NCBI RefSeq assembly: GCF_900105925.1
Contig: NZ_LT629791.1
Coordinates: forward strand, 6,232,001 to 6,296,000
Length of the DNA stretch: 64,000 nucleotides
Origin: Jiangella alkaliphila
GTDB taxonomy: Bacteria > Actinomycetota > Actinomycetes > Jiangellales > Jiangellaceae
Direction of reading: 5' to 3'
The notes under the pieces were generated by a model, which was not told the DNA's origin, searched no databases, and saw only the letters and a program-made list of their open reading frames with translations. The position numbers and the translations under genes are program-made. Shown here in pieces: positions 24,799 through 33,190 of the stretch; the first letter of the stretch is position 1; every line of letters starts with the position of its first letter.

Positions 24799-26337
24799 TC
24801 AGTCCCGGCCGGCGAGCCAGGCGTGCAGCTTCTCGACGGCGCGGTCGACGGTGAAGGAAGCCGCCTCCTGGCGTGGCGGGAACTCCTTGAAGGTTTCCAG
24901 GAACGCGGTGGTCAGCATGTTGCCCACCGTGAAGAGATAGACGTTCTCGATCACCCAGTTCCAGTACGTGTTCGACGTGATGTCGGCCCGCTCGAACGGG
25001 TCGGTCCGCAGGTTGTAGATCTTGGGGAAGCGCAGTTCCGTGAACGGCTCGGCCCAGATCGCCACCGTCCCCGCGCGGCGCTGCTCCATGAACGCGAACT
25101 TCCAGTTGTCGACGCGAACGCCGAGCACGTCGGTGTCGTCGGAGAAGTAGATCAGCCCTCGTCGCGGGCTCTTGTCCGCCTCTCCGGTCAGGTAGGGCAG
25201 CAGGTTGTACCCGTCGATGTGTACCCGGAACGACGTGTCGCCGGCCTGGTGGCCCTGCTTGAGTTTGTCGACGATGTCGGGCTCTCCCGCTGCCGCGAGG
25301 AACGTCGGCAGCCAGTCGTGGTGCTGGATGATCTCGTTCGAGACCACGCCCGCCGCGACCTTCCCCGGCCAGCGGACCAGCTCCGGGATCCGGAACGCGC
25401 CCTCCCAGTTGGTGTTCTTCTCGCTGCGGAACGGCGTCATCCCCCCATCGGGCCAGCTGTTCATGTGCGGGCCGTTGTCGGTGCTGTAGACGACGATCGT
25501 GTTCTCGGCGATGCCCAGTTCGTCGATGAGGTCCAGGATCTCGCCGACGTTCCGGTCGTGGTCGATCATCGTGTCGTGGTACTCCGACTGCCAGCGCCCC
25601 GCCTGGCCGACGCTCTCCGGTTTGGGGTGCGTGAACAGGTGCATGTGAGTGAAGTTGACCCAGCAGAACCACGGCGTGTCGGCGTCGTTCTGGCTCCTGA
25701 TCCACTCCTTGGCGCGCGTGGCGATGTCGTCGTCGATGGTCTCCATGCGCTTCTTGGTGAGCGGGCCGGTGTCCTCGATCCGCTGCTTGCCGACCCGCCC
25801 CCAGCGGGGCTCCTCGGTCGGGTCGTCGGTGTCGGTCGCCCAGGAGTGGATCACGCCGCGCGGCAGCATCATGTCGCGCCATCTGGGTGCCTCCTCCTCG
25901 GTGGGGTAGTTCGGCCGCTCCGGCTCTTCCTCTGCGTTGAGGTGGTAGAGGTTGCCGTAGAACTCGTCGAAACCGTGGGCGGTCGGGAGGTACGGGTTGA
26001 GGTCGCCGAGGTGGTTCTTGCCGAACTGCGCGGTGGCGTAGCCGAGCGGCTTGAGCAGCTCCGCGATGGTCGGGTCCTCTGCCTGGAGGCCGACATCGGC
26101 GCCGGGGAACCCGACCTTGCTCAGCCCGGTGCGATACACCGACTGACCGGTGATGAACGATGACCGCCCGGCGGTGCAACTCTGCTCACCGTAGGAGTCG
26201 GTGAACATCAGCCCTTCCCGGGCGAGCCGGTCGATGTTCGGCGTCTGGTATCCCATCAATCCGTGGCTGTAGCAGCTCAGATTGGTGATCCCGATGTCGT
26301 CGCCCCAGATGACGAGGATGTTGGGCTTGTCAGCCAT
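24799..26337 (-). CDS. Arylsulfatase (formylglycine-dependent)
   Basis: A 512-aa type I sulfatase. The cysteine to be converted to formylglycine is at residue 54 in SCTAGRSSFITGQ, matching C-x-A-x-R. The N-terminal metal ligands are in ILVIWGDDIG (two Asp), and later FGKNHLGDLNPYLPTAHGFD and VVYSTDNGPHMNSWPDGG supply further active-site Lys, His, Asp and Asn. There is no signal peptide, so it probably acts in the cytoplasm. The gene for the modifying enzyme is directly upstream and overlaps by 8 bp; two SulP anion transporters follow downstream. Natural substrate unknown. Confidence 0.93.
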   Translation of the reverse strand: MADKPNILVIWGDDIGITNLSCYSHGLMGYQTPNIDRLAREGLMFTDSYGEQSCTAGRSSFITGQSVYRTGLSKVGFPGADVGLQAEDPTIAELLKPLGYATAQFGKNHLGDLNPYLPTAHGFDEFYGNLYHLNAEEEPERPNYPTEEEAPRWRDMMLPRGVIHSWATDTDDPTEEPRWGRVGKQRIEDTGPLTKKRMETIDDDIATRAKEWIRSQNDADTPWFCWVNFTHMHLFTHPKPESVGQAGRWQSEYHDTMIDHDRNVGEILDLIDELGIAENTIVVYSTDNGPHMNSWPDGGMTPFRSEKNTNWEGAFRIPELVRWPGKVAAGVVSNEIIQHHDWLPTFLAAAGEPDIVDKLKQGHQAGDTSFRVHIDGYNLLPYLTGEADKSPRRGLIYFSDDTDVLGVRVDNWKFAFMEQRRAGTVAIWAEPFTELRFPKIYNLRTDPFERADITSNTYWNWVIENVYLFTVGNMLTTAFLETFKEFPPRQEAASFTVDRAVEKLHAWLAGRD

Positions 26338-27352
26338 GTGTCTGTCCTTCCCGTGGCGGATCGGATCGACGAACGACGCAACGAAAGCCCAGATGCGCCA
26401 TGGACGAATCGATCATCTGCGGCTGCCGCGCCGCCGGCCGGTAGCGCAGGCAGTAGTTGGGGGCGCACAAATGGGAACCCCCTTTGATCACGCGGCGCGG
26501 GATGTGCTCACCCGGCCGGCCCCGGTCGTAGCTGCGGTTCGGCGACGTCACCCGCGGGTTGATCAGTGGATCAGCCGGAGCGCAACACGAACTGGTCGAC
26601 GCCTTCGGGTGCCGGGGCGCGTACCAGTCGCAGGTCCACTCCCATACGTTGCCCGTCATGTCGACCAGGCCGTATCCGTTGGGAGGGAAGCTGCCGACGG
26701 GTGAGGTGCCTTCGTACCCATCGAGGCGCAGATTCTGCCAGGGGAACTCTCCCTGCCAGGTGTTCGCCATTGCCTTGCCGTCCGGGACATGATCGTCGCC
26801 CCAGGCGAAGGCGGCACCGTCCAGCCCGCCACGGGCGGCGAACTCCCACTCGGCCTCGGTCGGCAGCTCCTTGCCCGCCCAGCTCGCGTACGCCACCGCG
26901 TCCTCGTAGGCCACGTGGACCACCGGATGATCGGGCCGCTTGCGCACGCCGGTGCCTGGTCCGCCGGGATGGCTCCACTGAGCGCCCGGAACCCACTCCC
27001 ACCAGTTGCGATAGTCACGCAGGTCCACCGGACCGGTGGCCTTGTGGAAGACCAACGATCCAGGTGCCAGCAGAGCCGGATCGGCCCCCTGATACTGGTC
27101 GGGGTCCAGCGGGCGCTCCGCCACCGTGACGTAGTGCGTGGCATGCGCGAAGCGGCTGAACTCCGCGTTGGTGACCGGATGGGCGTCAATCCAGAAGCCG
27201 TCGACCGAGACCTCATGAACGGGTCGCTCCTCCGGAAAGAAGTCCTCTGAGCCCATGCGGAAGCGGCCGCCCGCGATCCATCGCATTCCGTCACGTTGTC
27301 CCCGCACGGTCGCTCGAGGTGCTACGTCGTTGTCCGGCCGCACCGTCGTCAT
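26330..27352 (-). CDS. Formylglycine-generating enzyme (SUMF1-type)
   Basis: A 340-aa FGE-sulfatase domain protein, which oxidises the sulfatase active-site cysteine to formylglycine using oxygen and copper. The domain starts at WIAGGRFRMGSEDFFPEERP. The hallmark pair of catalytic/copper cysteines is present in GGSHLCAPNYCLRYRPAAR (about residues 292-310), so this is a true FGE rather than an EgtB or PvdO relative. NVWEWTCDWY is the family motif. It overlaps the arylsulfatase it would activate and is the first gene of that operon. The start is ATG 27352; a regulon palindrome lies 106 bp upstream. Confidence 0.92.
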   Translation of the reverse strand: MTTVRPDNDVAPRATVRGQRDGMRWIAGGRFRMGSEDFFPEERPVHEVSVDGFWIDAHPVTNAEFSRFAHATHYVTVAERPLDPDQYQGADPALLAPGSLVFHKATGPVDLRDYRNWWEWVPGAQWSHPGGPGTGVRKRPDHPVVHVAYEDAVAYASWAGKELPTEAEWEFAARGGLDGAAFAWGDDHVPDGKAMANTWQGEFPWQNLRLDGYEGTSPVGSFPPNGYGLVDMTGNVWEWTCDWYAPRHPKASTSSCCAPADPLINPRVTSPNRSYDRGRPGEHIPRRVIKGGSHLCAPNYCLRYRPAARQPQMIDSSMAHLGFRCVVRRSDPPREGQTHG

Positions 27353-27458
27353 GACTCTCGAATCCCCTGTCTGAGCTCGAACAGGTCACCCGGGTAAAGC
27401 CAGGCGCAACACCTGCGTCTCCAGTACGACCGTGCGCGAGCGGTCGGTCCTGTCGGCT

Positions 27459-27473
27459 CACCCCATCGGGGTG
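27459..27473. promoter_or_regulatory. Regulon palindrome, copy 9
   Basis: CACCC-CATCG-GGGTG, 106 bp before the start of the leftward FGE-sulfatase operon. Confidence 0.65.
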
Positions 27474-27549
27474 AAACTGCGAGTGGCCGGTCTGCGGGGG
27501 AACGTGTCGGCCACACGGGAACCTCCGTCTCGGCTACCGCGCGGGTCTT

Positions 27550-27564
27550 CACCCTGTTGGGGTG
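27550..27564. promoter_or_regulatory. Regulon palindrome, copy 10
   Basis: CACCC-TGTTG-GGGTG, 93 bp before the rightward DUF7144-like gene. With copy 9 it gives each direction of the divergent region its own site. Confidence 0.65.
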
Positions 27565-27657
27565 AGGGCATGAGCAGCGCCAAACGATCAGGATCGGCAT
27601 GTCGACACCCTCGGTGCGCGTGGCAGCAGCGAGAACGCATCACCACGAGGAGGAGCC

Positions 27658-28068
27658 ATGGCAACACAACCGGCAGGTCAGCAGACCGTCACCGGCTGGG
27701 TGGGGTGGGTCTGGTTCGGTGGGATCATGCTCGTCACGCTCGGGATATTCCAGGCATTCCAGGGACTCATCGCCCTGTTCGACGACGGCTTCTCGGTCAC
27801 CATCGGAGACGAGCTGGTCGTGTTCAACCTCGACACCTGGGGCTGGGCTCACCTCATCATGGGCGGCCTGCTGGTCGTCGCCGGCGTCGGCGTGCTCGGG
27901 GGCACGCTTTGGGGCCGGATCCTCGGTGTCATCGTCGCCGCGATCAGCGTCCTGGCCCAGCTCACGATCCTGCCCGTCTACCCGATCTGGGCTCTGATCG
28001 TGATCGCGCTCGATGCCCTCGTCATCTACGCGCTCGTCGTCCACGGCGAGGAGGCCGCCGCGGTCTGA
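27658..28068 (+). CDS. DUF7144-like four-helix membrane protein
   Basis: A 136-aa membrane protein with four hydrophobic segments (about residues 15-38, 59-80, 84-104 and 108-130). The sequence between helices 1 and 2 (FNLDTWGWAHLIMGGLLVVAG) carries the W-G-W-x-H pattern of DUF7144 membrane proteins; function unknown. A strong site (AGGAGGAG) precedes ATG 27658. The palindrome upstream assigns it to the local regulon, and the GAP-family gene 33 bp downstream is probably in the same transcript. Confidence 0.8.
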   Translation: MATQPAGQQTVTGWVGWVWFGGIMLVTLGIFQAFQGLIALFDDGFSVTIGDELVVFNLDTWGWAHLIMGGLLVVAGVGVLGGTLWGRILGVIVAAISVLAQLTILPVYPIWALIVIALDALVIYALVVHGEEAAAV

Positions 28069-28101
28069 GACCCACACGGACGAGACGGACGGTGGCCGGG
28101 C

Positions 28102-28758
28102 ATGGGAGACCTCGTCGTAGACCTCATCCCGTCGATGCTTGGGCTGCTCGTCACACCGGCCGCGATCGCCGGGGCGATCCTCCTTCTCAGCACGGCGCGG
28201 CCGTTCGCCAATGCCATGGCCTTCACAGCCGGTTTCCTGCTCGCCTACGGGATCATCGCTGCGATCGTCGTGACCGTCGCAGCGGCTCGTTCCGAGCCTC
28301 TGCTGTCAGCCCGGGCGAAGGCGACCGTCGAGTGCGTCGTCGGCATGGTGCTGCTCCTGCTCGCACTCACATTGATCGCCCGCCGAGCGAACCGACCCCG
28401 GGCACGCCGAGCGAAGAAGAGCTTCGCCGCGAGATTGGACGAGGCCACCCCGCCGTTCGCGTTCGGCGCCGGGCTGGCCCTGGCGATCATCAACCCCAAC
28501 ATCCCCATCCTGGTGGCCGGCCTCGCCGTTGTCGCCGCCTCCGACACCGGACACGTACTCGGTGCGGGCCTCCTCGTCCTGGCCGCCATCTCCGGCATGC
28601 TCATCCCGATCCTGTGGCGATGGCTGGCACCGCGGAGCGCGCCGGGGCGGCTCGACCGGGTCAAGACCGCGATCAGCGCACACGACCGCGCCATCAACAT
28701 CACCGTCCTGCTGGTCTTCGGGACCACCTTCACCATGAAGGGTCTGATCGGATTGTGA
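28102..28758 (+). CDS. GAP-family (Sap/LysE-like) membrane protein
   Basis: A 218-aa polytopic membrane protein with about six helices. It fits the GAP (GPL-addressing protein, Sap) family of actinomycetes: LIPSMLGLLVTPAAIAGAILLLSTARP at the N-terminus and the ALAIINPNIPILVAGLAV stretch in the middle. Family members resemble small LysE-like exporters and are linked to glycolipid or lipid export in mycobacteria; substrate unknown here. It follows the DUF7144-like gene by 33 bp. Confidence 0.8.
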   Translation: MGDLVVDLIPSMLGLLVTPAAIAGAILLLSTARPFANAMAFTAGFLLAYGIIAAIVVTVAAARSEPLLSARAKATVECVVGMVLLLLALTLIARRANRPRARRAKKSFAARLDEATPPFAFGAGLALAIINPNIPILVAGLAVVAASDTGHVLGAGLLVLAAISGMLIPILWRWLAPRSAPGRLDRVKTAISAHDRAINITVLLVFGTTFTMKGLIGL

Positions 28759-28884
28759 GCAAGGGACGGACTCCGGCACGGCTGCGTCGTGGCTCGCGTG
28801 GCCGGCCTGGCTGGACGCGGTTGCAGCCTTCCAGCGGGTGTGCCCGGAACCACACGCCAACGAATCGGACGTATCCCGATGATT

Positions 28885-29220
28885 GGATGTGGTGGCCGCC
28901 GGACTCGTGCTGTGCTTCCTCGGCATGACGTCGGTCCACGTCGCGGTCCCAGCATGCGGGTTCGCGCTCGGCTGGAGACCCGCACCCGCGCTCCGCGCTG
29001 TTCTCGTCGGGTACTCGTCTGGTTGTGCGCCATCGGCGCTGCGGGACTTGTATTGAGCGGCCTCGCTCACGTCGCCCCTCGTCTTGACCCATAGGTGCAC
29101 GACCCAGAGACGAGCGTCGAGGCGATCGTCAATGGCGCGCTCTGGATAGCACTCGCCGTCGCCGGCTCGGTCCTCCAGCAACGCCAGGTCAAGCCGTCCA
29201 AGCACGCACAAGGCGGCACA
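28885..29220 (+). pseudogene. Remnant of a TMEM198/DUF4203-like membrane protein
   Basis: Three collinear pieces in different frames look like one decayed membrane protein: VVAAGLVLCFLGMTSVHVAV (from about 28886), then AIGAAGLVLSGLAHVAP (ending 29094), then DPETSVEAIVNGALWIALAV and GSVLQQRQVK (from 29095). Order and spacing fit one gene with deletions and frameshifts. No intact start with a ribosome-binding site was found. The rest of 28759-29392 shows nothing else that I can support. Confidence 0.5.
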
Positions 29221-29392
29221 CCTGATGAGTCAACGCCAGCAGCCGACACAGGCGCCTCACCAGCCGTCTCGGCAGGTGAGAGCATCCACCTCGTAGCCCC
29301 GCGGAAGACCGAATCCGTGCTGGCCCACCGCCACGTTGCGGGGCTCGACGGTCTTCTTCTCGGTCGTCACGGTCGCCGGCTGAACCGGGGTC

Positions 29393-29870
29393 CTACACGG
29401 GCTCGCCCTCAGCGTCGGAGGCGACGATGGATGCGGCGGCCTCCGCGCTAACCGCGTGGCGGGCGACGTTCCGGTACCCCTCCAGGCTCCTCATCAGACG
29501 GTCGACCATGCGGTCCTCGGCGACGGCGATGATCGCGGACGCTCCTGGTTCGAGGCTGTCGCCGATGGCGTGGAGGTCGTCGTCCTTGATGCCCTTGTCC
29601 CTGATGCGGCCCCAGATGCCGCCGCCTGCGGCGCCGACGGCGGCTGAGGCGAGCAGGCTGGGCGGGAAGATCAGGCCGACCAGGCCGCCTGCCACGGCGC
29701 CGCGCTTGGCCCACTTCCTGCCGCTGGGGTCCGAGGTCTCTTCGAACGTGACCTTGTTGTCGGCGCGCCGCACGACGACCGCGGCGTCGATCAACCCGAT
29801 CGACCCCTCGCGGTCCATCGCGCGAAAGGCTTCAAAGGCTGCTCCGGCCTGAACCGCCCCGGGATGTCCG
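29393..29870 (-). pseudogene. DUF1269 protein, N-terminally truncated
   Basis: From about 29870 the frame reads AAFEAFRAMDREGSIGLIDA, VVVRR, then the glycine-rich membrane hairpin (GAVAGGLVGLIFPPSLLASA) and LEPGASAIIAVAEDRMVDRL, which is the family C-terminus. The normal first 10-15 residues are missing, replaced by unrelated sequence joining the remnant of a reductase. A shortened product could start at ATG 29818, but its N-terminus would lack the first family strand. Confidence 0.65.
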
Positions 29871-29924
29871 GACACTTCGGATCGTGTCTCTACCCGGTCG
29901 GGAGGAGACGGCTTCGTGCAGCGT

Positions 29925-30741
29925 AGTGGGCGGCCTGGATGTGCGCAGGGCCTGGTCGACGACGATCCCGTTGTCGATCGTGAGCCTGGCGCTCTCGCCG
30001 AGCTGAACGTTGGGTTGGGCACCTACACCGACCACCACGACGTCAGCGGAGAGTGTCTCACCCCCTTCGGTGATCAGACCTGTGACGTGGCCGGCGGCGC
30101 TGGTGAACTCGCGTACCCCGGACAGGAGTCGCAGGTCGACGCCGTGCTCCTGGTGCAGGTCGGCGAACATCTGGCCGAGTTCATCACCCAGTGCGGCGGG
30201 TAACGGCGTCGGCTGCGGGTCGACCACGGTGACCGCGTTGCCGTAGCCGCGTGCTGCGGCAGCAGTCTCCATCCCGATCCATCCGGCACCGACGACCACC
30301 ACCCGGCGGCCCGCGGTGGCCAGCGCGGCGCGTAGCTCGTCGGCTTCGCCGACATCGCGCAGGTAATAGAGCCCTTGCAGGTCAGTGGCAGGTAGCCGGC
30401 GGGGCGAGGAGCCGGTGGCGAGCAGCAGCTTGCTGTACCCGAGGTGTTTCGCCATTGTCGAGTGTCAACTGGTGGCCGGCAGTGTCGAGGTCCACCGCTC
30501 GGCTGCCGAGACGCAGCTCGACGTCGTGCTCGTCGTACCAGCCTGGTTCATGGACGTAGATGGTGTCCCGTTCGGCGGCGCCGGTGAGGTAGCCCTTGGA
30601 CAGCGGTGGTCTTTCGTAGGGACGCTCGAGTTCGGCGGCCACGATCTTGATCCGACCCGTGAAGCCCTCCTCGCGCAGCGTCTGAGCGGCCTTGGCCCCG
30701 GCGAGGCCTCCGCCGACGATGAGGAACGTCTGCTGTGCCAT
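29925..30741 (-). pseudogene. FAD-dependent ferredoxin-reductase-like oxidoreductase, broken
   Basis: From ATG 30741 the protein starts like a rubredoxin/ferredoxin reductase (TFLIVGGGLAGAKAAQTLRE, then AELERPYERPPLSKGYLTG). It is intact to LDNGETP, then frameshifts near 30452. The second frame continues LGYSKLLLATGSSPRRLP, the NAD-binding RRVVVVGAGWIGMETAAAA, and ends abruptly after VVDQALRTS, where the usual DVYAAGDVA segment and about 130 residues are missing. The truncation point is also where the DUF1269 remnant loses its N-terminus, so one deletion probably removed both ends. Confidence 0.8.
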
Positions 30742-30779
30742 GTTGCAACTCCTGGGTCGGTGATGGTCGAACGAGGTTT

Positions 30780-31409
30780 TCAGCGGGCGCCGACCGCGAG
30801 GGCGAAGAACTCCTGCCGGGAGCGGTCGTCGTCTCGCAGCGCCCCGTGCAGCGCAGAGGTGACCGTGCGGGCTCCCGCAGCGCGGACACCGCGAAGGGAC
30901 ATGCACAGGTGCTCGGCTTCGATCACGACGCCGACGCCCTTGGGTGCAAGGTTGTCCTGTAGCCAGTTGGCGATCTGTTGGGTGAGCCGCTCCTGGACCT
31001 GCAGGTCTCGGGCGAACAGCTCCACCACTCTGGCCAGCTTGGACAGGCCCAGGATCCGCTGGCCGGGGAGGTATCCCACATGTGCGACCCCGTGAAAGGG
31101 CAGCAGGTGGTGCTGACAGAGTGAGTGGATGGGGATGTCACGAGCCATGACCAGCTCGTCGTACCCCTCGTCGTTGGGGAACGTCGTCAGGTCGAACGCG
31201 CGCGGGGTGAGCAGTTCAGCGTAGGCGTCGGCCACTCGAGACGGCGTCTCGGCCAGATGCGCGTCGGTCGGGTCACGGCCCAACGCGACGAGCAGATCGG
31301 CGACCGCCGCCACGAGAGCTGGCCGGTCCGGTTCGCTCCGCGCGCCCACGATTCGAAGCCGGTGCGTCCCGACGCCCGCCGGGGCCAGGCGTGCCGCTGC
31401 GGCCGTCAT
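30780..31409 (-). CDS. folE: GTP cyclohydrolase I
   Basis: A 209-aa GTP cyclohydrolase I, the first enzyme of tetrahydrofolate/pterin synthesis (GTP to dihydroneopterin triphosphate). The zinc ligands are visible in HSLCQHHLLPFHG (Cys and His) and in the second cysteine of EHLCMSLRGV. The catalytic region HVGYLPGQRILGLSKLARVV and the C-terminal SRQEFFALA are normal. The N-terminus (about residues 1-25) is unusual and may be a lineage extension. Its start overlaps the stop of the DoxX-family gene by 4 bp, so it is expressed from the promoter at 31.87-31.90 kb. This is probably a second, regulated folE copy rather than the one in a folate operon. Confidence 0.9.
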   Translation of the reverse strand: MTAAAARLAPAGVGTHRLRIVGARSEPDRPALVAAVADLLVALGRDPTDAHLAETPSRVADAYAELLTPRAFDLTTFPNDEGYDELVMARDIPIHSLCQHHLLPFHGVAHVGYLPGQRILGLSKLARVVELFARDLQVQERLTQQIANWLQDNLAPKGVGVVIEAEHLCMSLRGVRAAGARTVTSALHGALRDDDRSRQEFFALAVGAR

Positions 31410-31837
31410 CTGGACCTCCGGCCGTCGTGTGCAACCGCGAGCCTGGACAGCGCCAACGCCCCGACGAGCAGGCCGAAGTCGCGCAGAGCGATGTCGTAGT
31501 AGTCGGGGATCAGCAGCAGGTTGACGATGATGCCGGCCAGCCAAGCGGCGACCAGCAAGCCGCCATAGCGCGGAAGCAGCGCGACGGCGACTCCGGCGAG
31601 GATCTCCACCCCGCCGACGGCGTACATCGCCTGCTGGGCCGTGCCGGGGACGATGTCGTTGATCAGCGGAGCCAGATAGCCGGGCCAATCGACCAGCACG
31701 TTCGCGAACTTGTCCAGTCCGAACACGATCGGCGCCACGGTGAAGACCGTGCGCAAGAGCAGGAACGCTTGACGCGACGGTGCAGCTGCCGGGTCGCCAC
31801 GGGCCTCGAGGCTCCCGGACCGACGGATGATGGCCAT
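31406..31837 (-). CDS. DoxX-family membrane protein
   Basis: A 143-aa DoxX-like protein with four helices (about residues 25-45, 65-90, 93-112 and 115-133). Family signatures are FLLLRTVFTVAPIVFGLDKF at the start and GGVEILAGVAVALLPRYGG in the middle. DoxX relatives interact with redox or thiol systems; the exact role is unknown. GGAG lies six bases before ATG 31837. It is the first gene of a doxX-folE operon with a very good promoter upstream. Confidence 0.85.
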   Translation of the reverse strand: MAIIRRSGSLEARGDPAAAPSRQAFLLLRTVFTVAPIVFGLDKFANVLVDWPGYLAPLINDIVPGTAQQAMYAVGGVEILAGVAVALLPRYGGLLVAAWLAGIIVNLLLIPDYYDIALRDFGLLVGALALSRLAVAHDGRRSR

Positions 31838-31872
31838 GGTGGACTCCGTTTCTAAAAACGATTCTTTCCTGC

Positions 31873-31919
31873 ATTAGACTCTGCCTGAAGTCTTTCGTCA
31901 AGTTTCTTCTACTTTAGAA
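31873..31919 (-). promoter_or_regulatory. Strong promoter of the doxX-folE operon with operator candidates
   Basis: On the minus strand, TTGACG (31896-31901) and TCTAAT (31873-31878) are 17 bases apart, close to the sigma-70 consensus and rare in this GC-rich DNA. A perfect small palindrome TTCTA-CTT-TAGAA (31907-31919) sits just upstream. The 12-mer TCTTTCGTCAAG (31891-31902, plus strand) overlaps the -35 and recurs with one change ahead of the nearby HTH regulator. Confidence 0.7.
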
Positions 31920-32195
31920 AATCTGGGTGGCCACGGTGGGGGGTTGTGGGCGCTCGATGATCCACCGCAGCAGCCCGGCCGACCAGGCCCTCTTTGGCTT
32001 GACCGCCAGACGAAAGAGACCGTGTTCCCAACCACAGGGAGCCGACACTGGATCACGGGGGGCCGGCGATCGCTTGCCGGTCGGCCGCGTCCGACAACTC
32101 CAAGACTGCCCCGCACACCCACCCCTCCGCAGCGGGCGCCGCCGGCCGATTCAGATCGAACTCCCTTGCCGGTCGTCGGCAGTCTCACCGGAGTT

Positions 32196-32231
32196 TCTTT
32201 CATCAAGACTTTCATGCTTTACAATGTGTGC
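32196..32231 (+). promoter_or_regulatory. Promoter of the HTH regulator, probably leaderless
   Basis: TACAAT (32220-32225) is an ideal -10 box and ends six bases before the ATG at 32232, so transcription should begin at or very near the A of the start codon. TCTTTCATCAAG (32196-32207) matches the 12-mer over the -35 of the doxX promoter at 11 of 12 positions and is a candidate operator. Confidence 0.6.
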
Positions 32232-32900
32232 ATGGAGCGGCGGCCGTTGACGGATCGGGTGGCAGCCATCGGCGCGCTCGACGATCCGACCCGTCGGGAA
32301 CTGTTCGACTACGTGTCCCGCCGTGACGCACCGGTCAGTCGCAACGAGGCCGCCCAGGCGCTGGGCCTAACGCGCCAGACGGCCGTATTCCACCTCGACC
32401 GGCTGGTCGATGAGGGCCTGCTGACGGTCCAGTTCAAGCGCCTCAACGGCCGGACGGGGCCAGGCTCGGGACGACCCTCCAAGCTGTACACCCGAACGGC
32501 TGAGGAGGTCGCGGTCACGGTCCCCGAACGTCGCTACGACTTCGCCGCTCAGCTCCTTCTGACAGCGATCGAGGAGTCGACCCGCACCGGTGGCCCGGCA
32601 GCGGAGACACTGCTGCGGGTGGCGCGTGAAACCGGACGTGCCCTGGGCTCCGACGCCAGATCGCTGGAGCAGGTGCTCGAGGACCACGGATACGAACCCC
32701 GGCCCGACGCTGACGGCGCGATCACGCTCGGCAACTGCCCATTTCATCGACTGGCACGGCAACACACCGACACCGTCTGCCACCTGAACCTCGAGTTGCT
32801 CAGTGGCGCCGCGGAGGGCTCGAACGACAAACGGCACACCCTGGTTCTCGACCCCGGGACCGGGCGATGCTGCGTCCGGGCTCTGCGACGCCAACCATGA
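32232..32900 (+). CDS. ArsR/SufR-like HTH regulator with cysteine motif
   Basis: A 222-aa regulator. The N-terminal winged helix (LDDPTRRELFDYVSRRDAPV, NEAAQALGLTRQTAVFHLDR) is of the ArsR/DeoR kind. The C-terminal half carries NCPFHRLARQHTDTVCHLNL and a CC pair (RCCVRALRR) at the end. Cysteines in this arrangement occur in SufR-type iron-sulfur regulators, so a redox or Fe-S sensor is plausible but unproven. A TACAAT box places the transcript start at the ATG itself. Shared sites suggest it controls itself and the divergently placed doxX-folE operon, 394 bp away. The intervening 31920-32190 shows no gene. Confidence 0.8.
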   Translation: MERRPLTDRVAAIGALDDPTRRELFDYVSRRDAPVSRNEAAQALGLTRQTAVFHLDRLVDEGLLTVQFKRLNGRTGPGSGRPSKLYTRTAEEVAVTVPERRYDFAAQLLLTAIEESTRTGGPAAETLLRVARETGRALGSDARSLEQVLEDHGYEPRPDADGAITLGNCPFHRLARQHTDTVCHLNLELLSGAAEGSNDKRHTLVLDPGTGRCCVRALRRQP

Positions 32901-32992
32901 CCCACGCCCACACGGAGCTACGGTTCTGAACGCACTTACGCCGCCCGACAGCTTTCAGGGTCCGCGTCGGCTCCGGCCGGAAGGAACACCTG

Positions 32993-33190
32993 ATGAGCAA
33001 GCTCCAACGCCTGTACGCCGAGTTCGGCCAAAGTCCCTGGCTGGACAACTTGACCCGCCGCTACCTGCACGACGGCACCCTGTCTCGCATGGTCGCCGAG
33101 GGGATCCGCGGAGTCATCGCCAACCCGACGATCTTCGCCAAGGCCATCGAGGCCACGCCCGACTACGACGACCAGTTCTCCTCACGGTGA
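32993..33190 (+). pseudogene. Transaldolase, N-terminal fragment
   Basis: Begins like a complete gene (AAGGA before ATG 32993), and the first 60 residues match transaldolase: LQRLYAEFGQSPWLDNLTRR and GVIANPTIFAKAIEATPDYD. Coding then stops (TGA 33188-33190), and the sequence passes directly into a LuxR-type remnant on the other strand. About 300 residues, including the catalytic lysine, are missing. Confidence 0.8.

Noticed and set aside
23671..26163. An 830-codon open frame on the plus strand
   Set aside because: It lies antisense across the HAD phosphatase, sulfatase and methyltransferase genes, has no family features, and reflects the third-position GC bias of the real genes.
26511..26525. 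CACCC-GGCCG-GCCCC resembling a regulon half-site
   Set aside because: Only one half matches and it is inside the FGE coding region with no gene start nearby.
28759..29392. Open frames of about 100-118 codons in this stretch as intact genes
   Set aside because: They have no ribosome-binding sites, and the recognisable pieces are scattered over frames, fitting a decayed membrane protein better.
29883..29900. CTACCCGGTCGGGAGGAG as another palindrome of the regulon
   Set aside because: Half-sites (TACCC and GGGAG) and spacing (four) both differ from the consensus, and it lies in the junction between two gene remnants.
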